Shown here: in pieces, positions 1 to 5,937 of the stretch
Layout of the letters: every line of letters begins with the position of its first letter
Position numbering within the stretch: the stretch's first letter is position 1
NCBI GenBank assembly: GCA_946187475.1
Contig: CAMHRJ010000041.1
Coordinates: forward strand, 1 to 11,795
From: an uncultured Clostridia bacterium
GTDB lineage: Bacteria; Bacillota; Clostridia; Oscillospirales; Oscillospiraceae
DNA: 11,795 nt
Reading direction: 5' to 3'
Translations under genes and position numbers: made by a program
Notes under the pieces: model-generated
The model's input: the letters and a program-made list of their open reading frames with translations, nothing else
The model's database searches: none
What the model was told of the DNA's origin: nothing

Positions 1-615
1 CGCCCATACGCGGTCGGCGAGGTCTCTCGCGTTCTCGCACTCGATGTCCACGCGCTCCGGCTCGCCCTCGAAGGAGGGGAGCGGCTCGCCGTCCATCATG
101 TAGGTGTGGATGAAGTGGCCCACGCCCGCGGCGGGGTGGTCATAGTCGAAGTACTGGCGCACGCAGCAGCTCGGGTCGCCGTCGAGGCTCTTGAGGATGG
201 AGAGCTTGTAGGTGCCGTCGGCGCGCACGACGCCGGAGATGCGGGGCGTGAAGTTCGGGCCGTCCGGCTCGAAGGTGCGGGTCTTGAGCGCGGCCTCCAT
301 CGTCTTGCCGACGCACATGAAGTCGCGGATTGTGTCGGTCTGGTCGCCGTTGGAGACGATCGTCCAGTTGCCCCAGACGCGCACGGGGTGATAGATGATG
401 AGGCTCGGGTCGGAGAGCTTTGCGGGGTCGAATGCCTCGGTGCGGATGCCGTCCTCGGTCAGCAGGAAGACGCGGTTGCGGCTGTTGACGCTGCGGCCCA
501 TGATGAAATAGACCATGACGGCGTGCTTGCCGTCGGCGCTGCGGCCCAGGACGATGCCCCGGCCGGGGTAGTCGTTTTCCTTCAGCAGGGTTTCCAGATC
601 ATTCGATTTCCACAT
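1..615 (-). CDS. purO: IMP cyclohydrolase, PurO type (3' end outside window)
   Basis: Predicted to close the purine ring, converting FAICAR to IMP, the last step of de novo purine synthesis. The 205 residues in view match the stand-alone PurO (IMP_cyclohyd) family, not the bifunctional PurH. Near the start is YPGRGIVLGRSADGK (residues 16-30), then GRSVNSRNRVF (40-50), IVSNGDQTDTI (about 86-96), a TPRISGVV segment and an HFIHTY segment; each has a counterpart in archaeal PurO as I remember it. The ATG start lies one base after the purN stop, with GAGGA eight bases upstream inside the end of purN, so it is probably translationally coupled. The reading frame is open to base 1; family members are usually a few tens of residues longer, so only the C-terminus is missing. 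A separate AICAR formyltransferase would be expected just beyond the edge. The family call is from recalled motifs, not a search. Confidence 0.87.
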   Translation of the reverse strand, partial: MWKSNDLETLLKENDYPGRGIVLGRSADGKHAVMVYFIMGRSVNSRNRVFLLTEDGIRTEAFDPAKLSDPSLIIYHPVRVWGNWTIVSNGDQTDTIRDFMCVGKTMEAALKTRTFEPDGPNFTPRISGVVRADGTYKLSILKSLDGDPSCCVRQYFDYDHPAAGVGHFIHTYMMDGEPLPSFEGEPERVDIECENARDLADRVWA

Positions 616-616
616 G

Positions 617-1216
617 TCAGTTATCCTCGTTTAACAGTTTTTTTGCCACCAGCTCGGCGGCTGCGGGCAGGAGCTTCCACTCCGCCTGCTCCATGACGCG
701 CTTTTGCAGCGTCTCCGGGGTATCGCCGGGGAGGACCTCCACCGCCTTCTGCAGCAGGATCTCGCCCCCGTCGGGAATCTCGTTCACAAAATGCACCGTG
801 GCGCCCGTGACTTTCACGCCCCGGGCCAGAGCTGCCTCGTGGACGCGCAGTCCGTAAAAGCCCTTGCCGCAGAAGGCAGGGATCAGGGAGGGATGGACGT
901 TCAGAATGCGGTTTTCCCATCGGGCGGTGAAGTCCGCCGAGAGGATGCTCATGTAGCCCGCCAGGACGATCATCTGGATGCCGGCGTCCTCCAGAAGCTT
1001 CTGGATTTTGGCCTCGGCGTCCGGCTCCTTCGGCGTGACCACGGCGGTGGGGATGTTCGCCCTCGCCGCTCTTTGCAGGGCGTAGGCGCTGGAATTGCTG
1101 GCAAGCACAAGCTTGATTTCTCCGCTCTCCAGCTGCCCGGCGGCAGCGGCATCGATCAGGGCCTGGAGGTTCGTCCCGCCGCCGGAGACGAACACGGCAA
1201 TGGCGGTTTTCTTCAC
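617..1216 (-). CDS. purN: Phosphoribosylglycinamide formyltransferase PurN
   Basis: Transfers the formyl group of 10-formyltetrahydrofolate to GAR in the third step of purine synthesis. The 199-residue length is typical of the family. The N-terminal Rossmann-like half starts with VSGGGTNLQALID (residues 10-22), the GAR phosphate-binding region. The catalytic triad is present: Asn106 and His108 in the ILNVHPSLIPAF segment, and Asp149 in PDGGEIL. The start is GTG and overlaps the purM stop codon in the sequence GTGA; GAGGG lies about nine bases upstream. A one-base gap separates it from the cyclohydrolase. This is the folate-dependent enzyme, not the formate/ATP-dependent PurT. Nothing is odd apart from the GTG start. 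Confidence 0.97.
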   Translation of the reverse strand: MKKTAIAVFVSGGGTNLQALIDAAAAGQLESGEIKLVLASNSSAYALQRAARANIPTAVVTPKEPDAEAKIQKLLEDAGIQMIVLAGYMSILSADFTARWENRILNVHPSLIPAFCGKGFYGLRVHEAALARGVKVTGATVHFVNEIPDGGEILLQKAVEVLPGDTPETLQKRVMEQAEWKLLPAAAELVAKKLLNEDN

Positions 1217-2253
1217 AGGATCACGCCCTCGTCGCCGGCGACGATCTCGCCCAGGATGCAGGCGTCCTCGCCATTGGCCTTGAGGGTTTCCACGGCCTTG
1301 GCCGCGTCCTCTTTGGCGACCACGGCGATCATGCCAACGCCCATGTTGAAGGTGTTGAACATCTCCCGCTCCGGAATGCCGCCGGTCTTGGCAATCAGAT
1401 CGAAGATGGGGAGCACCTTCACGGCGCTGCGGTCGATCTTCGCCGCGCAGCCTTCCGGCCGCGCGCGCGGAATGTTTTCATAGAAGCCGCCGCCGGTGAT
1501 GTGGGCGATGCTCTTGACCTTCACGGCCTCCATCAGCGCCAGCATGGGCTTGACGTAAATCCTGGTGGGGATCAGCAAAGTTTCGCCCAGGCTCTTGCCG
1601 CCCAGGGCCTCCACGGGGGCGGTGAGATCGGCGTGCTCCACATCGAAGACCCGGCGTACCAGGGAAAAGCCGTTGGAGTGGACGCCGCTGCTGGGCAGGG
1701 CCACGATCACGTCCCCGGGGCGAACCTCGCTGCGGTCGATGATCTTATCCTTATCCACCACGCCGGCGGAGAAGCCCGCCAGGTCGTACTCGTCCACGGG
1801 GTAGAAGCCCGGCATCTCGGCCGTCTCGCCGCCGATGAGCGCGGCGCCCGCCTGGACGCAGCCCTCGGCCACGCCGGAGACGATGTCGGCGATGCGCTCG
1901 GGCACGTTCTTGCCGCAGGCGATGTAGTCCAGGAAAAACAGGGGCTTTGCGCCGCAGCAGACAATGTCGTTGACACACATGGCCACGCAGTCGATGCCCA
2001 CGGTGTCGTGCTTGTTCATGCGGAAGGCCAGCTTGAGCTTGGTGCCCACGCCGTCGGTGCCGGAGACCAGCACCGGCTTCTGGATGCCGGTGAGGTCCAG
2101 CTCAAAGAGACCGCCGAAGCCGCCCACGCCGCCCAGCACGCCCGCGGTGACGGTGCGGGCCACGTGCTGCTTCATGAGCTCTACGGCCTTGTAGCCGGCG
2201 GTGATGTCCACGCCGGCGGCGGCATAATGTTCGCTGTAGCTGTTGGTGTTCAT
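1213..2253 (-). CDS. purM: Phosphoribosylformylglycinamidine cyclo-ligase (AIR synthetase) PurM
   Basis: Uses ATP to close FGAM into aminoimidazole ribonucleotide. Its 346 residues fit the usual family length of about 345. Diagnostic segments are the glycine-rich GGVGGFGGLFEL (41-52), the nucleotide-binding loop SGTDGVGTKLKLAF (64-77), ALIGGETAEMPGFY (138-151), HITGGGFYENIPR (251-263) and NMGVGM (303-308). The ATG overlaps the purF stop as ATGA and has GAGGGG eight bases upstream, so both coupling and an independent RBS are available. The 3' end overlaps purN by four bases. It is intact and ordinary. Its substrate FGAM needs PurL activity, and no purL, purQ or purS lies among the genes visible here. 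Confidence 0.98.
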   Translation of the reverse strand: MNTNSYSEHYAAAGVDITAGYKAVELMKQHVARTVTAGVLGGVGGFGGLFELDLTGIQKPVLVSGTDGVGTKLKLAFRMNKHDTVGIDCVAMCVNDIVCCGAKPLFFLDYIACGKNVPERIADIVSGVAEGCVQAGAALIGGETAEMPGFYPVDEYDLAGFSAGVVDKDKIIDRSEVRPGDVIVALPSSGVHSNGFSLVRRVFDVEHADLTAPVEALGGKSLGETLLIPTRIYVKPMLALMEAVKVKSIAHITGGGFYENIPRARPEGCAAKIDRSAVKVLPIFDLIAKTGGIPEREMFNTFNMGVGMIAVVAKEDAAKAVETLKANGEDACILGEIVAGDEGVIL

Positions 2254-3689
2254 GGGTTCTTCCCCTCGCTGATTTTGAATTCGAAGCGGTTTTTCTCACC
2301 CTCGGCGGGCACCTGGGTGGGATAGCTGCCGTCAAAGCAGGCGCTGCAGTAGCCCTCGCCGCACTTCGTGCCCACCAGATAGCACAGGTCCTCCACGGGC
2401 AGGTAGCCCAGGGAATCGGCGCCGATGATCTGGGCAATCTCCGGGATGGAGTGGTGACAGGCAATGAGCCGGTCCCGGCTGTCGATGTCCACGCCGTAGT
2501 AGCAGGGATTCATGAAGGGCGGCGCACTGGAGCGCACATGGACCTCCGTGGCCCCGGCCTCCCGCAGGAGCTTCACGATGCGGGCGGAGGTGGTGCCGCG
2601 GACGATGGAGTCGTCGATCATGACCACCCGCTTGCCCCGCACCACACTGGAGATGGGATTGAGCTTGATGCGCACCAGGTTCTCCCGGGTGCTCTGGCCC
2701 GGGGCAATGAAGGTGCGGCCAATGTATTTGTTTTTAATGAAGCCCACCTCGTAGGGGATGCCGCTCTCCTGGGCATAGCCCAGAGCGGCGTCCAGACCGG
2801 AGTCCGGCACGCCGATGACCACATCGGCCTCCACGGGGTGGCGCCGGGCCAGACAGTGGCCTGCGCGGATGCGGGCCTCGTGGATGCTCACGCCGTCCAC
2901 GATGGAGTCCGGCCGGGAGAAATAGATCTGCTCGAAGATGCAGCTGGTGCGCGGAGCGGTGTTGCAGTGCTCCCGCATGGACTTCACACCGTCCTTGCTG
3001 AACACCAGAATCTCGCCGGGCTCCAGATCGCGGATGAAGTGGGCGCTGGCGGCCTCCAGGGCGCAGCTCTCGCTGGCGACGATGTAAATGCCGTCGTCGG
3101 TCTGGCCGTAGCACAGGGGGCGGAAGCCGTGGGGGTCTCTGGCGGCGATGAGCTTCGAGGGGCTCATGAGCACCAGAGAATAGGCGCCGTCGATCTTATA
3201 CATGGCGCAGCTGACCGCAGCCTCGATGCTGGGGGTGGTCAGACGCTCCTTGGTGATGGTGTAGCTGATGACCTCGGTGTCGCTGGTGGTGTGGAAGATG
3301 CTGCCCTGGAGCTCCAGGGTACGGCGCAGCTCCGAGGCGTTGACGATGTTGCCGTTGTGGGCCAGAGCCATGCGGCCCTTGATGTGGTTGACCACCATGG
3401 GCTGGCAGTTGGCCCGGGCGTTGGAGCCCGTGGTGCCGTAGCGGGTGTGGCCCACGGCGATGCTGCCCTGTCCCAGCTCCCTGAGCCGCTGGGAGGTGAA
3501 CACCTCGGACACCAGACCCAGGTCCTTATAGGAGGTGATCAGACCATCGTCGTTCACGGCCATGCCGCAGCCCTCCTGCCCGCGATGCTGCAGAGCGTAG
3601 AGACCGTAGTAGGTCAGGGCGGCTACGTCGGTGTTCTCCGGCGCGAAGACGCCGAAGACGCCGCATTCCTCGTGAATGTGTCCCGTCAT
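2250..3689 (-). CDS. purF: Amidophosphoribosyltransferase PurF, Fe-S cluster type
   Basis: Catalyses the committed step, glutamine plus PRPP to phosphoribosylamine. An eight-residue propeptide (MTGHIHEE) precedes Cys9, the predicted N-terminal nucleophile of the glutaminase domain exposed by self-cleavage. LQHRGQEG (33-40) and AHNGNIVNA (110-118) belong to that domain. The phosphoribosyltransferase half carries the PRPP loop VVMIDDSIVRGTTS (355-368). Four cysteines (250, 396, 448, 451, the last two as CxxC) sit where Bacillus subtilis PurF binds its [4Fe-4S] cluster, so this is an oxygen-sensitive B. subtilis-type enzyme rather than the cluster-free E. coli type, which fits an anaerobe. Length is 479 residues. 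The start is three bases after the purC stop with only a weak RBS, suggesting reinitiation. PurF is generally feedback-inhibited by purine nucleotides. Confidence 0.98.
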   Translation of the reverse strand: MTGHIHEECGVFGVFAPENTDVAALTYYGLYALQHRGQEGCGMAVNDDGLITSYKDLGLVSEVFTSQRLRELGQGSIAVGHTRYGTTGSNARANCQPMVVNHIKGRMALAHNGNIVNASELRRTLELQGSIFHTTSDTEVISYTITKERLTTPSIEAAVSCAMYKIDGAYSLVLMSPSKLIAARDPHGFRPLCYGQTDDGIYIVASESCALEAASAHFIRDLEPGEILVFSKDGVKSMREHCNTAPRTSCIFEQIYFSRPDSIVDGVSIHEARIRAGHCLARRHPVEADVVIGVPDSGLDAALGYAQESGIPYEVGFIKNKYIGRTFIAPGQSTRENLVRIKLNPISSVVRGKRVVMIDDSIVRGTTSARIVKLLREAGATEVHVRSSAPPFMNPCYYGVDIDSRDRLIACHHSIPEIAQIIGADSLGYLPVEDLCYLVGTKCGEGYCSACFDGSYPTQVPAEGEKNRFEFKISEGKNP

Positions 3690-3692
3690 CGG

Positions 3693-4400
3693 TCAACCCA
3701 GGATTCTGCGCATCATTTCCGAATACGCATCCTCGACGTTGCCCAGGTCCCGGCGGAAGCGGTCCTTGTCCAGCTTCTCGTGGGTGGTGCTGTCCCAGAA
3801 GCGGCAGGTGTCGGGGCTGATCTCGTCGGCCAGGACGATGGTGCCGTCGGACAGGCGGCCGAACTCCAGCTTGAAGTCCACCAGATCCACGTTCACGTTC
3901 TTGAAGAAGGCCTTGAGCACGTCGTTGACCTTGAAGGCCATGGCCTTGATGGTCTCGATCTCCTCGGCGGAGGCCAGCTTCAGGGCCCGGGCGTGATAGG
4001 CGTTCATGAGCGGGTCGCCCAGATCGTCGTTCTTGTAGCTGAACTCGATGGTGGGCTCGTCAAAGACGATGCCCTCTTCCACGCCGAAGCGCTTGGCAAA
4101 GCTGCCGGCGGAGATGTTGCGGATGATGACCTCCAGCGGCACGATGGAGACGTGCTTCACGACGGTGTCGCGGTCGGAGAGCTCCTCCACGAAGTGGGTG
4201 GGGACGCCTTCCTGCTCCAGCAGCTGCATGAGATAGTTGGTGACCTTGTTGTTCACAACGCCCTTGCCCACGATGGTGCCCTTTTTCAGGCCGTTGAAGG
4301 CGGTGGCGTCGTCCTTGTAGGAGACGATGACCAGCTCGGGGTCGTCGGTGGCATAGACCTTCTTGGCCTTTCCTTCGTAAAGCTGTTGTCCTTTGTTCAT
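3693..4400 (-). CDS. purC: SAICAR synthetase PurC
   Basis: Joins CAIR and aspartate with ATP to form SAICAR. I place the start at the ATG of MNKGQQLYEGKAKKVY, giving 235 residues, because AAAGGAG lies eight bases upstream; an in-frame TTG at 4418 would put that RBS inside the coding region. Recognisable motifs are the ATP-binding YEGKAKKVY (8-16), PLEVIIRNISAGSF (88-101), and the two signature segments LVDFKLEFG (173-181) and ADEISPDTCRFWD (191-203). Length matches the short bacterial family. It follows purE by 27 bases and precedes purF by 3. PurE makes its CAIR substrate, so the adjacent order purE-purC is functional as well as conventional. Intact. Confidence 0.98.
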   Translation of the reverse strand: MNKGQQLYEGKAKKVYATDDPELVIVSYKDDATAFNGLKKGTIVGKGVVNNKVTNYLMQLLEQEGVPTHFVEELSDRDTVVKHVSIVPLEVIIRNISAGSFAKRFGVEEGIVFDEPTIEFSYKNDDLGDPLMNAYHARALKLASAEEIETIKAMAFKVNDVLKAFFKNVNVDLVDFKLEFGRLSDGTIVLADEISPDTCRFWDSTTHEKLDKDRFRRDLGNVEDAYSEMMRRILG

Positions 4401-4408
4401 GTTAAGCG

Positions 4409-4415
4409 CTCCTTT
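4409..4415 (-). promoter_or_regulatory. Ribosome binding site fixing the purC start
   Basis: AAAGGAG on the minus strand, eight bases before the ATG at 4400. It decides between this ATG and the upstream in-frame TTG at 4418. Confidence 0.85.
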
Positions 4416-4427
4416 CAAGCGGGGATT

Positions 4428-4922
4428 TCAGTGGTTGAATTTGGCCTCGATGGCGGCGTTCTTCTCCAGGGTCTTCTGCGTGTCGGCCCGGCGGCGGTCA
4501 TCCAGACGCTGGGCCAGCTCCGGATCGGAGACGGAGAGGATCTCTGCGGCAAGCAAAGCGGCATTGACTGCTCCATCAATCGCCACGGTCGCAACCGGGA
4601 TGCCGCTGGGCATCTGGACCGTGGACAGGAGAGCGTCAATGCCGTCTAAGGTTGAGGATTTGATCGGGATGCCGATGACCGGCACCGTGGTGTTGGCCGC
4701 AATAGCGCCGGCCAGGTGGGCCGCCTTGCCGGCGGCAGCCAGAATCGCGCCGAAACCGGCCTTGCGCGCACCCATAGCGAAGGCGCGGGACTCCTCCGGC
4801 GTTCTGTGGGCCGAGAAGACGTGGACCTCCGTGGGAATACCCAGCTCCTGCAGGGTGTGGATGGCTTTTTCGACGACGGGCAGATCACTGTCGCTGCCCA
4901 TGATGACGCCGACCTTGTGCAT
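4428..4922 (-). CDS. purE: N5-CAIR mutase / AIR carboxylase catalytic subunit PurE
   Basis: First gene of the purine operon, 164 residues; forms CAIR. GSDSDLP (9-15) is the phosphate-binding loop and SAHRTPEE (37-44) contains the catalytic His39. AGKAAHLAG (64-72) corresponds to the class I AGGAAHLPG loop but with Lys and Ala replacing Gly and Pro, followed by IVQMP-like TVQMPSGIPVATVAI and NAALLAAEIL. The start is chosen for GGGAGG eight bases upstream; a longer in-frame TTG start at 4958 would lie in the leader hairpin and place the RBS in the gene. Class I enzymes normally use N5-CAIR made by PurK, yet no purK sits beside it, so either purK is elsewhere or CO2 is used directly. Which substrate is used cannot be settled from the sequence. 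Confidence 0.96.
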   Translation of the reverse strand: MHKVGVIMGSDSDLPVVEKAIHTLQELGIPTEVHVFSAHRTPEESRAFAMGARKAGFGAILAAAGKAAHLAGAIAANTTVPVIGIPIKSSTLDGIDALLSTVQMPSGIPVATVAIDGAVNAALLAAEILSVSDPELAQRLDDRRRADTQKTLEKNAAIEAKFNH

Positions 4923-4930
4923 GGCGATTA

Positions 4931-4936
4931 CCTCCC
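4931..4936 (-). promoter_or_regulatory. Ribosome binding site fixing the purE start
   Basis: GGGAGG on the minus strand, eight bases before the ATG at 4922. It lies just downstream of the leader hairpin and its T-run, so folding upstream does not bury it directly. Confidence 0.85.
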
Positions 4937-4938
4937 GG

Positions 4939-4979
4939 AAAAATCGCGGCAGCGTCAAAATCGGATTTTGAACACTGCC
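4939..4979 (-). promoter_or_regulatory. Leader palindrome/hairpin with T-run before purE (candidate operator or attenuator)
   Basis: On the transcribed (minus) strand GGCAGTGT (4979-4972) pairs with ACGCTGCC (4955-4948), with one U-G wobble that would be an A-C mismatch on the opposite strand. Inside, CAAAAT pairs with ATTTTG around a three-base loop, with one bulged base. After a four-base spacer comes TTTTT (4943-4939). The core is also a perfect DNA palindrome of eight bases each side of one central base (4955-4971). It lies about 30-50 bases downstream of the predicted transcription start. It resembles either an intrinsic terminator used as an attenuator or a repressor site; I cannot tell which. 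No purine riboswitch aptamer was recognised in the short leader. Confidence 0.6.
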
Positions 4980-5008
4980 TCATTACTTCTTTTTGAATCT
5001 GTATCCCC

Positions 5009-5037
5009 ATTATCCATAAATTATTTCGGGATGTCAA
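5009..5037 (-). promoter_or_regulatory. Sigma-A type promoter of the purine operon
   Basis: On the minus strand TTGACA (5037-5032) and GATAAT (5014-5009) are separated by exactly 17 bases. The -35 is perfect and the -10 has one mismatch. Transcription would start near 5002, giving a leader of about 80 bases before the purE ATG. No second promoter was noticed between the pur genes. Confidence 0.85.
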
Positions 5038-5112
5038 GGCTTGGCGGCCTTTGAAAATGGAGAAAAAACCGCCGGAAATCGGAATTCGTTCGTCATTTCG
5101 ACAAATACCCTC

Positions 5113-5141
5113 TTTCCTTTTCCGTCTGGATGCGTTATAAT
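5113..5141 (+). promoter_or_regulatory. Probable promoter of hpf
   Basis: A perfect TATAAT (5136-5141) lies 32 bases before the hpf start codon. The -35 region at 5113-5118 (TTTCCT) is weak at 17-base spacing, so the promoter may need an activator or another sigma factor. It is divergent from the pur promoter, with the two -10 boxes about 120 bases apart. Confidence 0.6.
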
Positions 5142-5173
5142 GAACACAGACCCCAAGAAAGGAGCTGAACCTC

Positions 5174-5713
5174 ATGAAGTTCACATTCACGGAGAAAAAG
5201 ATGGAGGCGTCCGAAAACCTGCGTTCCTACACCGAAAAGAAGGCTTCCAAGCTGGATCGGTTTTTCAAGGAGGAGAGCGAGGCCTTCGTCACCTTCAGCA
5301 CGTCGCGCGGACGCTACCAGGCGGAGCTGACGCTGAAGAACCACGGCACGTTCTTCCGCGCGCATGAGCTCACCAACGACATGTACGTGTCTGTGGATTC
5401 CGCCGTGGCCACCATCGAGCGGCAGATCCGCAAGAACAAGACCCGTCTGGCCAAGAAGCTCCGGGAGGGCGCCGTTGAGCGCGAGGTTCCCGCCATTCCG
5501 ATTCCGGAGGCGGAGGAGCCGGAAGAGTTCAACGTCGTGCGCCGCAAGCAGTTCAGCATCAAGCCCATGAGCGTGGAGGAGGCCATCCTCCAGATGAACC
5601 TGCTGGAGCATGAATTCTTCGTCTTCCGCGATGAGGAGGCCGATGGCGCCATCGCGGTGGTCTATCGCCGCAAGAGCGGCGGCTACGGCCTGATCTGCGA
5701 CGAAGCGGAATAA
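5174..5713 (+). CDS. hpf: Ribosome hibernation promoting factor, long form
   Basis: Binds the 30S subunit and, in the long form, dimerises ribosomes into inactive 100S particles during slow growth. The N-terminal S30AE/YfiA-like domain covers about residues 1-97 (MKFTFTEKKMEASENLRSYT at the start, then RQIRKNKTRLAKKL). A Pro/Glu-rich linker (about 100-119) leads to the C-terminal dimerisation domain (121-175), recognisable by VVRRKQFSIKPMSVEEAI, HEFFVFRD and AVVYRRKSGGYGLI. The 179-residue length is that of long HPF, not the short gammaproteobacterial form. AAAGGAG lies nine bases before the ATG. It stands alone between a promoter and a terminator-like hairpin, so it is probably monocistronic. 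Long HPF in Firmicutes is usually growth-phase or stress controlled; the weak -35 is compatible with that but does not prove it. Confidence 0.96.
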   Translation: MKFTFTEKKMEASENLRSYTEKKASKLDRFFKEESEAFVTFSTSRGRYQAELTLKNHGTFFRAHELTNDMYVSVDSAVATIERQIRKNKTRLAKKLREGAVEREVPAIPIPEAEEPEEFNVVRRKQFSIKPMSVEEAILQMNLLEHEFFVFRDEEADGAIAVVYRRKSGGYGLICDEAE

Positions 5714-5731
5714 ATCGCAAAGCATCCCACG

Positions 5732-5760
5732 CGCCCACCCAATCCGGGTGGGCGATATTT
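5732..5760 (+). terminator. Probable intrinsic terminator of hpf
   Basis: CGCCCACCC (5732-5740) pairs perfectly with GGGTGGGCG (5746-5754) around a five-base loop, 18 bases after the hpf stop. The tail ATATTTG is only moderately T-rich, so termination may be partial. Confidence 0.65.
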
Positions 5761-5867
5761 GTCAGCAGAGCTGCCAAATATCTTGTTCAGCCGCTGACAG
5801 CGGCTGAAGAGGATCGAAATATGCGAGGGGAAGCCCATCCCCTCGCGCTCCCCATGCGAGCATTTTT
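5754..5867 (+). other. Cluster of three strong inverted repeats with alternative pairing and a T-run
   Basis: Immediately after the terminator stem come three more hairpins. GATATTTG (5754-5761) pairs with CAAATATC (5775-5782) and is extended inward by CAGC/GCTG. TTCAGCCGC (5786-5794) pairs perfectly with GCGGCTGAA (5800-5808). GCGAGGGG (5823-5830) pairs perfectly with CCCCTCGC (5839-5846). The last arm could instead pair CTCGC (5842-5846) with GCGAG (5856-5860), which is followed by TTTTT (5863-5867). ATGCGAG occurs twice (5821 and 5854). The whole non-coding stretch from 5714 to 5937 holds no convincing gene. It may be an intergenic repeat element, a structured RNA or remnants of one; none is proven. 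Confidence 0.55.
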
Positions 5868-5924
5868 AATTGCATTTGATTGGACACTGCGATCGTTTGA
5901 GCCAGAACGAACTGCGGAAGGCTG

Positions 5925-5931
5925 AAAGGAG
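5925..5931 (+). promoter_or_regulatory. Ribosome binding site choosing between two adjacent ATGs
   Basis: AAAGGAG ends six bases before the ATG at 5938 but only three before the ATG at 5935, which favours the second ATG as the start. Confidence 0.75.
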
Positions 5932-5937
5932 TGCATG

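Noticed and set aside
106..2325. Plus-strand open frames over the cyclohydrolase, purN and purM genes
   Set aside because: All overlap strongly conserved minus-strand genes and have antisense-type composition without motifs.
2451..4649. 732-codon open frame on the plus strand across purF, purC and part of purE
   Set aside because: It spans three conserved genes on the opposite strand and has shadow composition (Val/Gly/Ala/His-rich). No start signal or family resemblance.
4923..5008. Possible purine or ZTP riboswitch in the purE leader
   Set aside because: The leader is about 80 bases and mostly taken up by one hairpin; no aptamer core for guanine/adenine or ZTP classes could be recognised.
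5043..5073. GGCGG/CCGCC inverted repeat in the divergent intergenic region
   Set aside because: Only five pairs with a loop of more than 20 bases; expected by chance in this composition.
5059..5085. Sigma-H-like promoter (GGAGAAA with GAAT downstream) before hpf
   Set aside because: The spacing and the -35 element deviate from the consensus, and a perfect TATAAT lies closer to the gene.
5075..5103. CGAAC-containing segment upstream of the pur promoter resembling a PurR PurBox
   Set aside because: Only the CGAAC core matches on the minus strand; the flanking consensus and a properly spaced inverted partner are missing. Not enough to call a PurR site.
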